Positions 7,723 through 16,179 of a stretch of 64,000 nucleotides of DNA are shown one piece after another. Below the pieces are notes generated by a model. The model ran no database searches. It was not told where the DNA came from and was given only the letters and a program-made list of their open reading frames with translations. Numbering within the stretch: the stretch's first letter is position 1; every line of letters begins with the position of its first letter. Source of the stretch: Spartobacteria bacterium UBA695 (GTDB lineage: Bacteria > Verrucomicrobiota > Verrucomicrobiia > Chthoniobacterales > Chthoniobacteraceae); the NCBI GenBank assembly GCA_002298145.1, contig DBMP01000016.1, positions 14,068 through 78,067 of the forward strand. The letters run 5' to 3'. A program made the translations under genes and the position numbers.

Positions 7723-9966
7723 CTAGAACCAGGCGAATTCAAACGAGAGCGAGTAGGTCCGCGGCTGCCCCAGTGCGAGGCCGCTGCCGGTGGCCACCCA
7801 GTAATCTTCGCCGGTGAAGTTTTCGACGTTGAAGCGGGTCGTCATGGCGTGCCCGTAGATCCTTGTTTCGTAGCGCAAACCGACATTGCCGGTCATGCTC
7901 CAGGGGACTTCCAGCGTGTTGCCCGCGTCGACGTAGGCCGCTCCGGTGTAGAGCGCGCCCGCGTTGACGAAGAGGCCGGAAACGCAAGGGATGGCATACT
8001 CGGCGAACAGGCGGCCGATCTGCCTCGGAACCCCCGCCGGAATGACGCCTTCGAGGGCGACTTTTTTCCCGCCCGCGCCGGTGACCTTGGTACTGCCGAC
8101 GCCTTCAACGGTGGCGTCGAGCAGCGAGAAGCCGCCGTTGAGAGTGAGGTCGTGGGTGACTTTGCCCGTGGCCGTGAATTCGATGCCGTTATGGGTCTCC
8201 TGGCCTGCTGATTTGTAGACGTTGTCCGTTGGGTCTGTGAAGGCGTACGGCTTGGTGATATGATAGAGTGCGGTGGTCAGGCTGATGCGTTCGCAGAGTT
8301 GGGTCTTCACTCCGAGTTCAACCTGGCGGCTGATGTAGGGTGCAAGGACTTCATTCGCATTTGCCGCCGTGGACGGGGCCGTGCCGCCCTCCTGCAATCC
8401 CTCGATGTAGGAGAGATAGGTGGTGACGTTTGAGGTGGGCTTGTACATTAGCGCCGCGCCCGGAGTGAAGGCTCCCTTTTCATTGACCGGGTTGTCGGTG
8501 ACGACGGTCGGTGAATTGTAGGTCCAGGTCTTGTCCTGGATTTCCGCATAGTTGCCGCCGAGCATCACGGACCACTGATCAGTGATCGTGACGGTGTCGG
8601 CAAAAATGAAGGAACTGTTGTTGATCTCCTGGGTGGTTTTATTGGGGTTGCCGACGGCGTCGCCCGCGACATCGGTGGCGTAGGGCGTGCCATTGTATAG
8701 GTTGTACAAGCCATAGTTGATATTTTGGTTCTTGTACGGGTAGGCATACTTCACCTCGGTATAGTCATCGACGACGCCGAGGGTGACTTTGTGGGCGAGG
8801 AAGCCGGTCTCAAACGTCCCGTCCAGAAATACATTGCCTTGGTAGGTGGTCGAATTCTGGTCGTAGTAATTACGGGTCAGCCAGTAATCGCCCGCGTCAT
8901 CCAGGAGCAGATCGGCGGCGCGGTGGCGATTGCGCTCCCAGGTGGTGTAGGCGAAGTTGCTCCGCAGGGTGAAGTGATCGTCGAGTTTCTGTGTGATGCC
9001 GGTTCCCACGCGGTCGGAGAAATCGCCCGCACGGCTGAAGGCGGGCATGTAGTTGGCGGTGGCGTCCGGTACGGAGGGGAGCTCGGTGAGGCCCGCATAG
9101 GTTATCTTGCCTTTTTTAACCGAGCCGAGCTGGACGCTGAACAAGTCCGCGCCGTGATCGACTTTGGTTTCGTAGTGCGAGTAATCGAAGGTCATGCGGC
9201 CCTCGGGGGCGTAGTTCCAGTCGAGGGCGACGCTCTCCATGTTGCGCGGGTTGCTCAGGTCGTTGATGGCGAGTTCGCCTGCGTTGACGTAGAGCAGGTT
9301 TAGGCGGTAGGCGAATTTTCCCTGGCGATCCAACGGGCCGCCGAAGTCGCCTTTCCAGTACATCTGTTCGCCGCCGGTAATCCCCATTGTCAGCGTGGCC
9401 AGGGGCGAGTAGGTCGGGCGCTTTAGCACGAAATTCAAGGTGCCCCCGGGGCTGCCGACACCAAAGAGGAAACTAGTGGGGCCGTTCATGACTTCGATGG
9501 CTTCCTTGTCCTCCACGGGGAGATTGGCAAGGCTGGGAGCCCGCATGCCATCAATGGTTTTGTCGGTGTCGGTAAAGCCCCGAATGGCAAAACTGGCACC
9601 GCCGCCGACGAGGTTCATCGGTGAGGTTGCGGCCACGGTCGGGTTGTATTGCACGGCCTTTTGGATGGTCATGGCCTGCGTGTTTTTAATGAGGTCGCTG
9701 GAGGTGACGTTGATGCTGTAGGGCGTATCCTGGAGATTCTGGCAGCCGAGCGGGCCGACGCGGGCGGCGGTGACGCGGTAGCCTGCTTCCGCCGAACCTT
9801 GTTTGACGAGCGTGCCGGTGACTTCGACTTCTTCGATCTGGACAGTCTCGGTGGTGCCGCTGACGGCGGGTTTGTTTTCAGCCGCGAGGGCTGGAAGCGC
9901 GACCAGGCAGGCGGCGAGCGAAGCGTTCAGCGCATGGACGCGCCGACGGATAAGAGATGGCAACAT
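7723..9966 (-). CDS. TonB-dependent siderophore/metallophore receptor
   Basis: This 747-aa outer-membrane receptor has a signal peptide ending LPALAA (about residue 28), a TonB-box-like VEEVEVTGTLV segment, a plug with IEVMNGPTSFLFGVGSPGG and a barrel ending SLSFEFAWF. The start at MLPSLIRRR (9966) is preferred because the bases before it, TTCACCT, are the same as before the receptor at 2206-4464; the open frame upstream has no other support. There is no Shine-Dalgarno sequence. It heads an operon with binding protein, permease and ATPase. A sigma-54 promoter lies at 10113-10128. Confidence 0.93.
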   Translation of the reverse strand: MLPSLIRRRVHALNASLAACLVALPALAAENKPAVSGTTETVQIEEVEVTGTLVKQGSAEAGYRVTAARVGPLGCQNLQDTPYSINVTSSDLIKNTQAMTIQKAVQYNPTVAATSPMNLVGGGASFAIRGFTDTDKTIDGMRAPSLANLPVEDKEAIEVMNGPTSFLFGVGSPGGTLNFVLKRPTYSPLATLTMGITGGEQMYWKGDFGGPLDRQGKFAYRLNLLYVNAGELAINDLSNPRNMESVALDWNYAPEGRMTFDYSHYETKVDHGADLFSVQLGSVKKGKITYAGLTELPSVPDATANYMPAFSRAGDFSDRVGTGITQKLDDHFTLRSNFAYTTWERNRHRAADLLLDDAGDYWLTRNYYDQNSTTYQGNVFLDGTFETGFLAHKVTLGVVDDYTEVKYAYPYKNQNINYGLYNLYNGTPYATDVAGDAVGNPNKTTQEINNSSFIFADTVTITDQWSVMLGGNYAEIQDKTWTYNSPTVVTDNPVNEKGAFTPGAALMYKPTSNVTTYLSYIEGLQEGGTAPSTAANANEVLAPYISRQVELGVKTQLCERISLTTALYHITKPYAFTDPTDNVYKSAGQETHNGIEFTATGKVTHDLTLNGGFSLLDATVEGVGSTKVTGAGGKKVALEGVIPAGVPRQIGRLFAEYAIPCVSGLFVNAGALYTGAAYVDAGNTLEVPWSMTGNVGLRYETRIYGHAMTTRFNVENFTGEDYWVATGSGLALGQPRTYSLSFEFAWF

Positions 9967-10102
9967 AGGTGAAATGGAAGAACGCCGGAATGCCCGTTGG
10001 TCGGCTGCCATTCCGCGCGGTGAGGTTGTTTACTTGCTGCGGATTTGGGGACGGCATGAATACGCCCACCCAACCGCAATCACCCAGTTTGTCTGATGTG
10101 CG
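9967..10102 (-). ncRNA. Structured 5' leader, copy 2
   Basis: This 136-nt predicted leader is almost the same length as copy 1. It starts with the identical 23-nt element (10102 to 10080). It has the 3' hairpin at 9984-10018, where GGAATG pairs with CATTCC around an inner CCG-ACCAA-CGG, and a middle stem TGCGG/CCGCA. The sequence between the conserved ends differs from copy 1, so the shared parts look selected rather than recently duplicated. Confidence 0.55.
10080..10102 (-). repeat. Conserved 23-nt initial transcribed element, copy 2
   Basis: Identical to 4576-4598 and 13147-13169. It begins at the predicted +1 of the sigma-54 promoter. Confidence 0.85.
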
Positions 10103-10112
10103 GCTTCCCATT

Positions 10113-10128
10113 AGCAGATGACGTGCCA
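10113..10128 (-). promoter_or_regulatory. Sigma-54 promoter of TonB/FecBCD operon 2
   Basis: On the minus strand this reads TGGCAC-GTCAT-CTGCT. The -24 element is a perfect match and -12 keeps the GC. Predicted +1 is about 10102. Confidence 0.82.
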
Positions 10129-10249
10129 CGATCGGGGAGGGGCGGGATGTTTCTGCGCTCAAGGCCCATTCCATGCGGCTTGCGGGGGATTGGTTATCTG
10201 TTGGGCGCGGAGTTTTCCTTAATGACTAGTGATCATTTTGAAAATCCAT

Positions 10250-10287
10250 TGTAGGGAAATGCCCGGCAAGGTGGCTGTTTCCCTACA
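10250..10287. promoter_or_regulatory. Perfect dyad upstream of sigma-54 promoter 2
   Basis: TGTAGGGAAA-N18-TTTCCCTACA is a perfect 10-bp inverted repeat with a GCCCGG core in the spacer. The centre is about 166 bases upstream of the predicted start, a plausible activator site. It also lies just after the stop of the ABC ATPase gene at 10299, so a terminator role is possible, though there is no T-run. Confidence 0.45.
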
Positions 10288-10298
10288 GTTCGCTGGTA

Positions 10299-11282
10299 TT
10301 AGCTAATAATACGCTCCAGCTCGTCGAGGCGGTCGCCGCGCCGGATGCGTTCGCGGAGCTGGCCGAGGGCTTTGTCAATGGATGCGAGTTCGCGGCAGGC
10401 TTTGCGTTCCTGCGCGGAGGGGGTGATGACGTCCCGCACGGCGCCGCCCGCGATGACGAGCCGTCGCGTGCCGGAGAGGGCCAGGAGCGGATCGTGCGTG
10501 GAGAGGAGGACGATTTTTTCTTTTTCGACAAATAGCTCCAGGGCGCGCAGCCGGTCCACGCCCGCGTTTTCGATTTCGTCGATCAGGACCACGGGCTTGG
10601 GGCTCAGGAAGGCGGCGTCGGCGATCATCAGCGCGCGCGACTGGCCGCCGCTGAGCTGCGTGAGCGGCGTCTCGGGCCCGAAGGGTTCGCCCGCCATGCC
10701 GACGGCGGCTTCCAGCACGCGCTGGAGCGCCGTTTGCGGCGAGGCGAGCGCGCGGCTCTCGGCGTGCATTTCGAGGAATTCGCTTACCGAGAGGTCCATG
10801 ACGAAGTTCATGTTCTGGCTGATCTGCGCGACGATTTTGCTTTCGACGGAAAAGCGCAGCTCCGGCACGGGCGGCTGGCCGTTGATCCGCACGGTGCGGC
10901 CCGTGGGGGTGTCGCCCTGGGCCAGGCATTCGATGTCCGCGAGGAAGCGGCTCTTGCCCGAGCCGGTGGGGCCGACGATACAGATGACGTCGCCGGGTAG
11001 CAGGCAGAGGTCGTGGGCTTCGGGCGCGCCGGTCTTGTCGCGGCCGTGGAAGATCTCCAGCGTCTGGAGGACGAGGGGCGCTTTGGTTTTTCGCGAAGGG
11101 TCCAGGCAGGCAGCCAGCTCGGCGCGGAGCGCTTCGAGGGTCCAGGCGCCGTTCTCGCGCTGATCCCACGGGAGATGGTGCCAGTAGGCTTCGAGCGTGG
11201 CGTGGCCGCCGGGGGGCGGGAGGTGGTTGGTTCGCAGGAATTCCGCGCAGGCGGGATCGGTCAAAGGGAGATCGCTTTCCAT
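10299..11282 (-). CDS. ABC-type ATPase without a permease (three-gene module, copy 1)
   Basis: This 327-aa cytoplasmic ATPase has an N-terminal extension of about 95 residues, then Walker A (GPTGSGKSR), a Q-loop region (QISQNMNFVMDL), the signature LSGGQSRAL, Walker B PVVLIDEIENA and the switch STHDPL. No permease gene is linked to it, and the paralogue at 46720-47721 also lacks one. It therefore may not be a transporter subunit; a role in protein or cofactor assembly is an inference. The start at MESDLP (11282) leaves 1 base after the GTPase stop, the same spacing as in copy 2; a start at 11306 would overlap it. It is the last gene of the sigma-54 operon starting at 13170. Confidence 0.85.
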   Translation of the reverse strand: MESDLPLTDPACAEFLRTNHLPPPGGHATLEAYWHHLPWDQRENGAWTLEALRAELAACLDPSRKTKAPLVLQTLEIFHGRDKTGAPEAHDLCLLPGDVICIVGPTGSGKSRFLADIECLAQGDTPTGRTVRINGQPPVPELRFSVESKIVAQISQNMNFVMDLSVSEFLEMHAESRALASPQTALQRVLEAAVGMAGEPFGPETPLTQLSGGQSRALMIADAAFLSPKPVVLIDEIENAGVDRLRALELFVEKEKIVLLSTHDPLLALSGTRRLVIAGGAVRDVITPSAQERKACRELASIDKALGQLRERIRRGDRLDELERIIS

Positions 11283-11283
11283 G

Positions 11284-11991
11284 TCAATTGGGAGCGCTGG
11301 CGGCATCCTGAATGCGGATTTTGCGAACCATTCCGCGCTGGAAGGCTTCGCCGATATTGACCTCGCCGAAGCAGTAGGAGCAGACCGAGGAGGGGACCGA
11401 GAAGCGCAGCCGCCCGCCGGTGAGCGGGGCCTCCTCGGGGGCGTCTTTCCAAAGGCGGCTGACTTCCCATGAGCCCTGCCCGGTGATGCCGTTGACGAAG
11501 AGGATGTGCGCCCGGGCGTTGACCTTGCGCACGCGGAAGGCGAAGACTTCCCGCTCGGCCTGGCTGACGATATCCCCCTTGGTAATAATGACGAGGTCGG
11601 CGGTTTTCAGCATCGGGCCGATTTTGCGCGGCGTATCGACGCCCGCGAGGTTGTCCAGGACGCAGACGGCGTAGAAGCCCTGGATGTGCGGGGCGCAGCG
11701 GTTGCAGAGGCCCGCGCTTTCGCTCACCAGCAGGTCGAGGCCCTGTTCGGCACCCCACGCGGCGCAGTCCTCGATGTTGGTGATGAAGTAGTGGTCCGGG
11801 CAGAAGTTGGCCGAGGTGCCGGTGATGACGGGGAAGCCGTGGGCCTTGAAAATATCGCCGTCGCGGCTGGCCAGGCAGTCGAATTTGACCACGCCGACTT
11901 TGAGGCCCTCGTCGCGCAGCCACCCGAGGGCCTTGAGGATGACGGCCGTTTTGCCGGAGGAGGGCGGGCCCGCGACGGTGAGCAGTTTCAT
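11284..11991 (-). CDS. HypB/CobW-like P-loop GTPase with two CxxC motifs (copy 1)
   Basis: This 235-aa protein starts with a P-loop (GPPSSGKTAV, residues 8-17). It carries a Walker-B/G3-like SESAGLCNRC (about 90-99), an NTP-base-like TKGD segment and a second cysteine pair CSYC near the C-terminus. The architecture fits SIMIBI-class metallochaperone GTPases, with the cysteine pairs as likely metal ligands. It is roughly three quarters identical by eye to 46029-46718. The ATG overlaps the upstream stop (ATGA), so the genes are coupled. The metal and the client protein are unknown. Confidence 0.85.
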   Translation of the reverse strand: MKLLTVAGPPSSGKTAVILKALGWLRDEGLKVGVVKFDCLASRDGDIFKAHGFPVITGTSANFCPDHYFITNIEDCAAWGAEQGLDLLVSESAGLCNRCAPHIQGFYAVCVLDNLAGVDTPRKIGPMLKTADLVIITKGDIVSQAEREVFAFRVRKVNARAHILFVNGITGQGSWEVSRLWKDAPEEAPLTGGRLRFSVPSSVCSYCFGEVNIGEAFQRGMVRKIRIQDAASAPN

Positions 11992-13007
11992 GGGCGGTAT
12001 CCTTTTCTAAACGCGCCTCCGAGCGGTTCGCGCAGCGCCTCCCAGTCGTGCGTGGCGAGGTAATCCCAGCCGAGCCACTTCAATTTACCGGGGATGGGGC
12101 CGCCCGCCGGGTTCGCCGCAAAGCCGATCCGCGAGACCATTCGGGCCCATCCCGGCCCGGCCAGAAAATCAGCGATACGTTTCGCGGCCGGACCGGGATT
12201 TCGTTTCCCGATAAAGTAGAGCGGAACGGTCAGCAGGCCGTCCTCGGGCCACACCAGCGCTGTGCGGTTGCGGTGCGGGTTATTGATGGCGAGGAACCAC
12301 GGCAGGACGTAGAGCGCCGCGCCGTCGGGGTGGCCGCTGCCCGCAGCCTTGGCCATTTGCGCGCCGTGCCAGAATTCTTTGACGTTCCGGCCGAGGGCGG
12401 TGAGGCCTTCTTTGCCGAATTCCTTGTGAAAATTGTAGAGGATGACTTCGCCGGGCCGCTCGTGGACGCCGCCGATGATGAGATCGCCCCGGTAGCGGGG
12501 ATCGAGCAGATCGGCCCAGCGGCGGGGGAGGGGGCGAGAGCCGAGCTTTTGCAGATCGGCCAGGATGACGTAGGGGAGTGCGCCGTAGACGTGAAAGAGG
12601 CCGCTCGGGTCGGGGAACCCGGCTTCGCGGAATTCCGGGCGCGTTTGGTAGTCGCCCATCGGGGCGTATTCGCCGCTTTCGGTCCACTGGCTGCGGAAAG
12701 CCGTGCTGAAAAAGTCGCCGTTGCCGAAATCGGAAATCAGCTCGGGAAGCGCGCTCGCGTCATCGGTGCGCCAGAGGTCTTTGGTTTGCCCGGTCTCGCC
12801 GGACCCGATGGGCACCTCCCATTCGGACAGGCCGCCGTCGGCTCGCCGCAGCCCTTGTAACAAGCGGCTGACCTGGGTGCGCAGCTCTTTTTGCAGCGGG
12901 CAAGGCGTGTAGCCCAGGTAATCCAACCCCGTCGGAGCGAAAGCGCTGGCGGCGGGCTTGAAGTACGGGCTGGAGGAAAGGGTGGGTTCCGCAATCAGAG
13001 TGTTCAT
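11988..13007 (-). CDS. Cytosolic ABC-binding-protein-like protein (three-gene module, copy 1)
   Basis: This 339-aa protein resembles type 2 periplasmic binding proteins (LGSRPLPRRWADLLDPRYRGDLIIGG, then YNFHKEFGKEG) but has no signal peptide. It begins MNTLIAEPTLSSS and then LDYLGYTPCPLQKEL, with a conserved Cys shared with copy 2 (GFAPCPIRSEI). The missing export signal and the missing permease suggest it works in the cytosol with the GTPase and ATPase. The start at 13007 is the first in-frame ATG after the sigma-54 leader. The function is not known to me. Confidence 0.8.
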   Translation of the reverse strand: MNTLIAEPTLSSSPYFKPAASAFAPTGLDYLGYTPCPLQKELRTQVSRLLQGLRRADGGLSEWEVPIGSGETGQTKDLWRTDDASALPELISDFGNGDFFSTAFRSQWTESGEYAPMGDYQTRPEFREAGFPDPSGLFHVYGALPYVILADLQKLGSRPLPRRWADLLDPRYRGDLIIGGVHERPGEVILYNFHKEFGKEGLTALGRNVKEFWHGAQMAKAAGSGHPDGAALYVLPWFLAINNPHRNRTALVWPEDGLLTVPLYFIGKRNPGPAAKRIADFLAGPGWARMVSRIGFAANPAGGPIPGKLKWLGWDYLATHDWEALREPLGGAFRKGYRP

Positions 13008-13170
13008 GTGATGACGAGGGCTGCTTCGGGCTGCGGAGGCAGTCGGAGAAGCTGCTTGGCGGGAAGCGGCCGTTGGTCGGCTCGGTTGCCCCGCTTTTGA
13101 CGGTATGCATCCACTTGGCCAAAAGCCCCGGACGGGCTTTCCCAAGTCACCCAGTTTGTCTGATGTGCGA
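13008..13170 (-). ncRNA. Structured 5' leader, copy 3
   Basis: This predicted 163-nt leader begins with the same 23-nt element (13169 to 13147). A hairpin AAAGCCC-GTCCG-GGGCTTT follows at about 13120-13140. The 3' hairpin (13059-13094) has an outer stem GCGGG/CCCGC unlike that of copies 1 and 2, but keeps the inner GCCG-ACCAA-CGGC. Conservation of the apical hairpin while the outer stem is rebuilt supports a folded RNA. Confidence 0.5.
13147..13169 (-). repeat. Conserved 23-nt initial transcribed element, copy 3
   Basis: Identical to the elements at 4576-4598 and 10080-10102, but in front of the binding-protein-like/GTPase/ATPase module rather than a TonB operon. Confidence 0.85.
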
Positions 13171-13180
13171 AGGATCCAAT

Positions 13181-13196
13181 AGCACCTCATGTGCCA
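13181..13196 (-). promoter_or_regulatory. Sigma-54 promoter of three-gene module copy 1
   Basis: On the minus strand this reads TGGCAC-ATGAG-GTGCT. GG and GC are intact. The predicted start is about 13170. It lies just after the stop of the DUF2292 gene. Confidence 0.78.
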
Positions 13197-13210
13197 TCGG
13201 AAAGGCGGTC

Positions 13211-13435
13211 CTACACCTTGGGGCGCGGAAGGTGCCGCTCGAAGCGGATCTTTTCCAGCTTGCGCACCTCGACGACTTCGCCGTCTTTCACGGTGAGCTG
13301 GACTTCGCCGTGGCTGAGGCCGCGGATCATGCCACGAACCACCTTTACCCATTGCCCCGAGACGGTTTTGCAATAGCTGGCCGGTGGGTCAACGGGCGTT
13401 TTCGCAGGAGGAGGAAGTGAATTCACGGTAAGCAT
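13211..13435 (-). CDS. Small DUF2292-like (YezD-type) protein
   Basis: This 74-aa protein has a C-terminal half (VRGMIRGLSHGEVQLTVKDG, then EVVEVRKLEKIRF) that fits the short DUF2292 family. In Firmicutes that family often sits beside sulfur-assimilation genes. The N-terminal 30 residues are proline-rich and not recognisable. It is divergent from the methyltransferase operon at 13810 and upstream of the sigma-54 promoter at 13181-13196. The sulfur link is inference from family context. Confidence 0.6.
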   Translation of the reverse strand: MLTVNSLPPPAKTPVDPPASYCKTVSGQWVKVVRGMIRGLSHGEVQLTVKDGEVVEVRKLEKIRFERHLPRPKV

Positions 13436-13809
13436 GGTTTCAAGTGTTTTCGTTTCCCTGAACGCAAGTTTCGCGCCAAGTAGGCTTTACAGTGTGTTTC
13501 CTCTAGGTGACAGAGTTTCCGGCTGGTGAATTTTGGACATTCTGAAAAGAAACCGCCGAATTCTCTGTGAAAATGTGCTCAAAAAGGGGGCGGAGAGGGT
13601 TCGCTATCCGGCAGGGCTTTCATTGCCCCTTTTTTGCGCGGTTACAGTGGAGGCGCAAGATCCGGGGGGAGCAGAGCAAAAAAAGATATAGACACATAAA
13701 TACCTACCGCGCTACTAGGTAGATATGCATCATCGAACATTCCCTGTTAAGTCGGCTGAATTTTCTTCATTCGGGCTCGTGGTGGAATAGCGGAGGAGGC
13801 AAAAAAAAA
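13436..13809. other. Intergenic region between DUF2292 and the methyltransferase operon
   Basis: No gene is seen here. CTTTACAGTGT at about 13484 also occurs in the promoter region of the XRE regulator near 44806. A weak hairpin with a T-run (13610-13635) is present. The shared methyl/sulfur-type promoter-operator is at 13689-13726. GGAGGAGG at about 13789 precedes a GTG start. Confidence 0.6.
13689..13726 (+). promoter_or_regulatory. Promoter-operator of methyltransferase operon (site a)
   Basis: TAGACACATAAATACCTACC is followed by a TAGGTA half-site at 13716-13721, forming TACCTA-N9-TAGGTA. The first 20 bases match 16 of 20 with site b at 21664-21700 in the same register. TAGACA could be -35, with the dyad over the -10 region, so a repressor site is plausible. 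Confidence 0.65.
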
Positions 13810-14841
13810 GTGACTTCGAAAGAAATTATTGCGAAAACCCTCCGGCTGGAAAAAACCCCGCGCGTGCCGGTCTCTTTGCTCTCTTCGGGAGCTTGGACGC
13901 TCAACCGCGCCGGGCTGACGCTCGAAAAGGCGCTCGACGTCACCCCGGAGCGCTTCGCCGAGGTGATCGCCACCACCAACGATTCGGTGGGCTGCGACAT
14001 CGTCTGGCCCGGGTCGGGCTACCACAACCTGGCGATCCGCGGTGTGGGCGGAAAGATCAAATTCCGCATCAAGGGAACGCCGGATGTGCAGGAATCGGTG
14101 ATCACCGACGCGGCGAAGATCGATCCCAATTTGTACAAGCGCGTGGCGGATGACAAAGGCATCGCGTTGCTCGTGGAGACGGCGCGGATTCTCTCCCGCG
14201 AGATCGGCTCGCACACAGTGGTGGGCACCAGCCAGTGGGCCCCCTTCACCCTGGGCGGCCTGGCCTACGGCGTGGAAAAACTGATGCGCGGCATCTACAA
14301 GGACAAGGCCGCCGTGCACGCGGTGCTCGACTTCGCCGCCGACCTCTGTTTCGCCTACCTGGAGCCATACATCGAAGCGGGCGTTTCGATGATTTCGCTC
14401 GCCGACCCGACCTCCTCGGGCGACCTGATTTCGCGCAGTCAGTTCATTGAATTTTCGCTCCCCTACCTGCAGCGCGTGGCCGCCAAGATCAAGGCGCGCG
14501 GCGTTTGGGTGACGGTGCACATTTGCGGCAACACGACCAACCGGCTCGACCAAATCCCGATTGCGGGAGCTGATCTCATGTCGGTGGATTACAAGGTCAA
14601 CCTCAAGGAGGCGCGCGGCATTTTGGGCGGCAAGATCGCCTTTGCGGGGAACATGAACCCCGTCACGGTGATCCAGAAATCGACCCCCGAGGGCGTTGCC
14701 GAAGCCAGCCGCGAGGCGATTGCCCGGGCGGAGGGAACCAGCGGCGGTTACATCCTGATGCCGGGCTGCGACATCCCGCCGAGTTCGCCGCTGGAGAATG
14801 TTCAAACCATGGTTCAAACGGCACATGCCTACCCAGTCTGA
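13810..14841 (+). CDS. UroD-fold corrinoid methyltransferase (MtaA/CmuA-like)
   Basis: This 343-aa protein of the uroporphyrinogen-decarboxylase superfamily has the zinc ligands of methylcobamide:thiol methyltransferases: H237-x-C239 in VHICGNTT and C320 in MPGCDIPP. It therefore probably moves a methyl group between a corrinoid protein and a thiol, or activates a methylated substrate. The GTG start has GGAGG upstream across an A-tract. It is the first gene of the operon 13810-21156, which also encodes an activator and a corrinoid protein. A heme-pathway HemE role is unlikely because of the zinc motif and the context. The methyl donor and acceptor are unknown. Confidence 0.85.
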   Translation: MTSKEIIAKTLRLEKTPRVPVSLLSSGAWTLNRAGLTLEKALDVTPERFAEVIATTNDSVGCDIVWPGSGYHNLAIRGVGGKIKFRIKGTPDVQESVITDAAKIDPNLYKRVADDKGIALLVETARILSREIGSHTVVGTSQWAPFTLGGLAYGVEKLMRGIYKDKAAVHAVLDFAADLCFAYLEPYIEAGVSMISLADPTSSGDLISRSQFIEFSLPYLQRVAAKIKARGVWVTVHICGNTTNRLDQIPIAGADLMSVDYKVNLKEARGILGGKIAFAGNMNPVTVIQKSTPEGVAEASREAIARAEGTSGGYILMPGCDIPPSSPLENVQTMVQTAHAYPV

Positions 14842-14851
14842 CAATTAGTAT

Positions 14852-16174
14852 ATGAGTAAATATTCCGAACGAAAAGCGCGTGCCGCTGAGCCCCCCACCC
14901 GGGGCAAGGGCACCATCTGCATCCAGGGTGGATACACCCCGAAAGTGGGCGAGGCGAGAGTGCTCCCCATTTTCCAATCGACCACCTACAAGTACGAAGA
15001 CCTGGATCAGGTGGAGCGCCTCTTTGCGCTCAAGGAAGCTGGGAACAAGTACACCCGCACGGGCAACCCGACGGTGGCTGCTTTGGAGTCGAAGCTCACG
15101 GAACTCGAAGGCGGCGTGGGCGCGGTGGCGCTGGCTTCCGGCCAGGCGGCCAACCTGCTCGCCATTACCAACATCGCCAACGCGGGCGATCACATCGTGG
15201 CCGCCTCGACGGTCTACGGCGGTACCTACACGCTACTCGCCCGCACCCTGCCGCGCTACGGCATCGAGACGACCTTCGTGGACCCGGAGGCCAAGACCAA
15301 GGACCTGCGCGGTGCGTTCCGCCCGAATACCAAGCTCATCATCGGCGAGACCATCGGCAACCCGGGCCTGGGGATTTTGGATTTCGATAAATTCGCCACC
15401 CTCGCGCGCGAGTTCGACGTCCCCTTCATCGTCGATAACACCCTTGCGACGCCCTACCTGTGCACCCCGTTCCAGTTCGGTGCGAACATCATTACGCACT
15501 CGACGACGAAGTACGCCGACGGCCATGCCACGAGCTTGGGCGGCGTGGTGATTGACGGCGGCAACTACGACTGGACCAACGGAAAATTCCCCGACCTGAC
15601 CCGGCCCGACGAGACCTACGCCAATACAAACTACATCGAGAAATTCGGCCGGGCCGCGTACATCGCCAAGGGCCGCGCTCAGTATCTGCGGGACTTCGGG
15701 GCGTGCCTCAGCCCGTTTAACGCATTTTTAATCAACCTCGGCCTGGAGACGCTGCATCTGCGGATGCCGCGCCACAGCGAGAACGCACTCGCGCTGGCGG
15801 AATTCCTGAGCCAGCACCCGAAGGTCAACTGGGTCGTCTACCCCGGCTTGAAGGGCAACCCGAACCGGGCGCGGATCCGGAAGTACTTTCTGCATAACGC
15901 GGCCAGCGGCGTGCTGACCTTCGGCATCAAAGGGAACTCCCAGGCGGCCCGCAAATTCGTGGCCGCGCTCAAGGTGGCCGCGCTGGTGGTGCACATCGGC
16001 GACGCGCGGACGAGCGTGCTGCATCCCGCGACCAGCACCCACTCCCAGCTCAGCCCCAAACAACAACTCAGCGCCGGGATCACCCCGGATATGATCCGCG
16101 TTTCCGTAGGCATCGAGGATGCCGCGGACATCATCGCCGATTTCGACCAAGCCTTGCGCAGCATCAGCCGATAA
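14852..16174 (+). CDS. O-acetylhomoserine sulfhydrylase / methionine gamma-lyase-like PLP enzyme
   Basis: This 440-aa enzyme of the Cys/Met-metabolism PLP family has a Schiff-base lysine at K220 in THSTTKYADGH. The TKYADGHA form, the 440-aa length and the ending VGIEDAADIIADFDQAL fit O-acetylhomoserine sulfhydrylase (MetY). Such enzymes can use sulfide or methanethiol to make homocysteine or methionine, and relatives act as methionine gamma-lyases. It starts 10 bases after the methyltransferase stop. In this operon it could capture or release methanethiol; that is inference. Confidence 0.85.
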   Translation: MSKYSERKARAAEPPTRGKGTICIQGGYTPKVGEARVLPIFQSTTYKYEDLDQVERLFALKEAGNKYTRTGNPTVAALESKLTELEGGVGAVALASGQAANLLAITNIANAGDHIVAASTVYGGTYTLLARTLPRYGIETTFVDPEAKTKDLRGAFRPNTKLIIGETIGNPGLGILDFDKFATLAREFDVPFIVDNTLATPYLCTPFQFGANIITHSTTKYADGHATSLGGVVIDGGNYDWTNGKFPDLTRPDETYANTNYIEKFGRAAYIAKGRAQYLRDFGACLSPFNAFLINLGLETLHLRMPRHSENALALAEFLSQHPKVNWVVYPGLKGNPNRARIRKYFLHNAASGVLTFGIKGNSQAARKFVAALKVAALVVHIGDARTSVLHPATSTHSQLSPKQQLSAGITPDMIRVSVGIEDAADIIADFDQALRSISR

Positions 16175-16179
16175 AGTTT

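Noticed and set aside
10250..10287. Classical intrinsic terminator after the ATPase gene
   Set aside because: The perfect dyad lacks a T-run on either strand and its counterparts precede other sigma-54 promoters. An activator site was preferred, with termination kept as an alternative.
13810..14841. Heme biosynthesis uroporphyrinogen decarboxylase (HemE)
   Set aside because: The zinc-site H-x-C...C and the operon with corrinoid carrier and RACo activator fit methyltransferases of the same fold. Five copies would make no sense for HemE.
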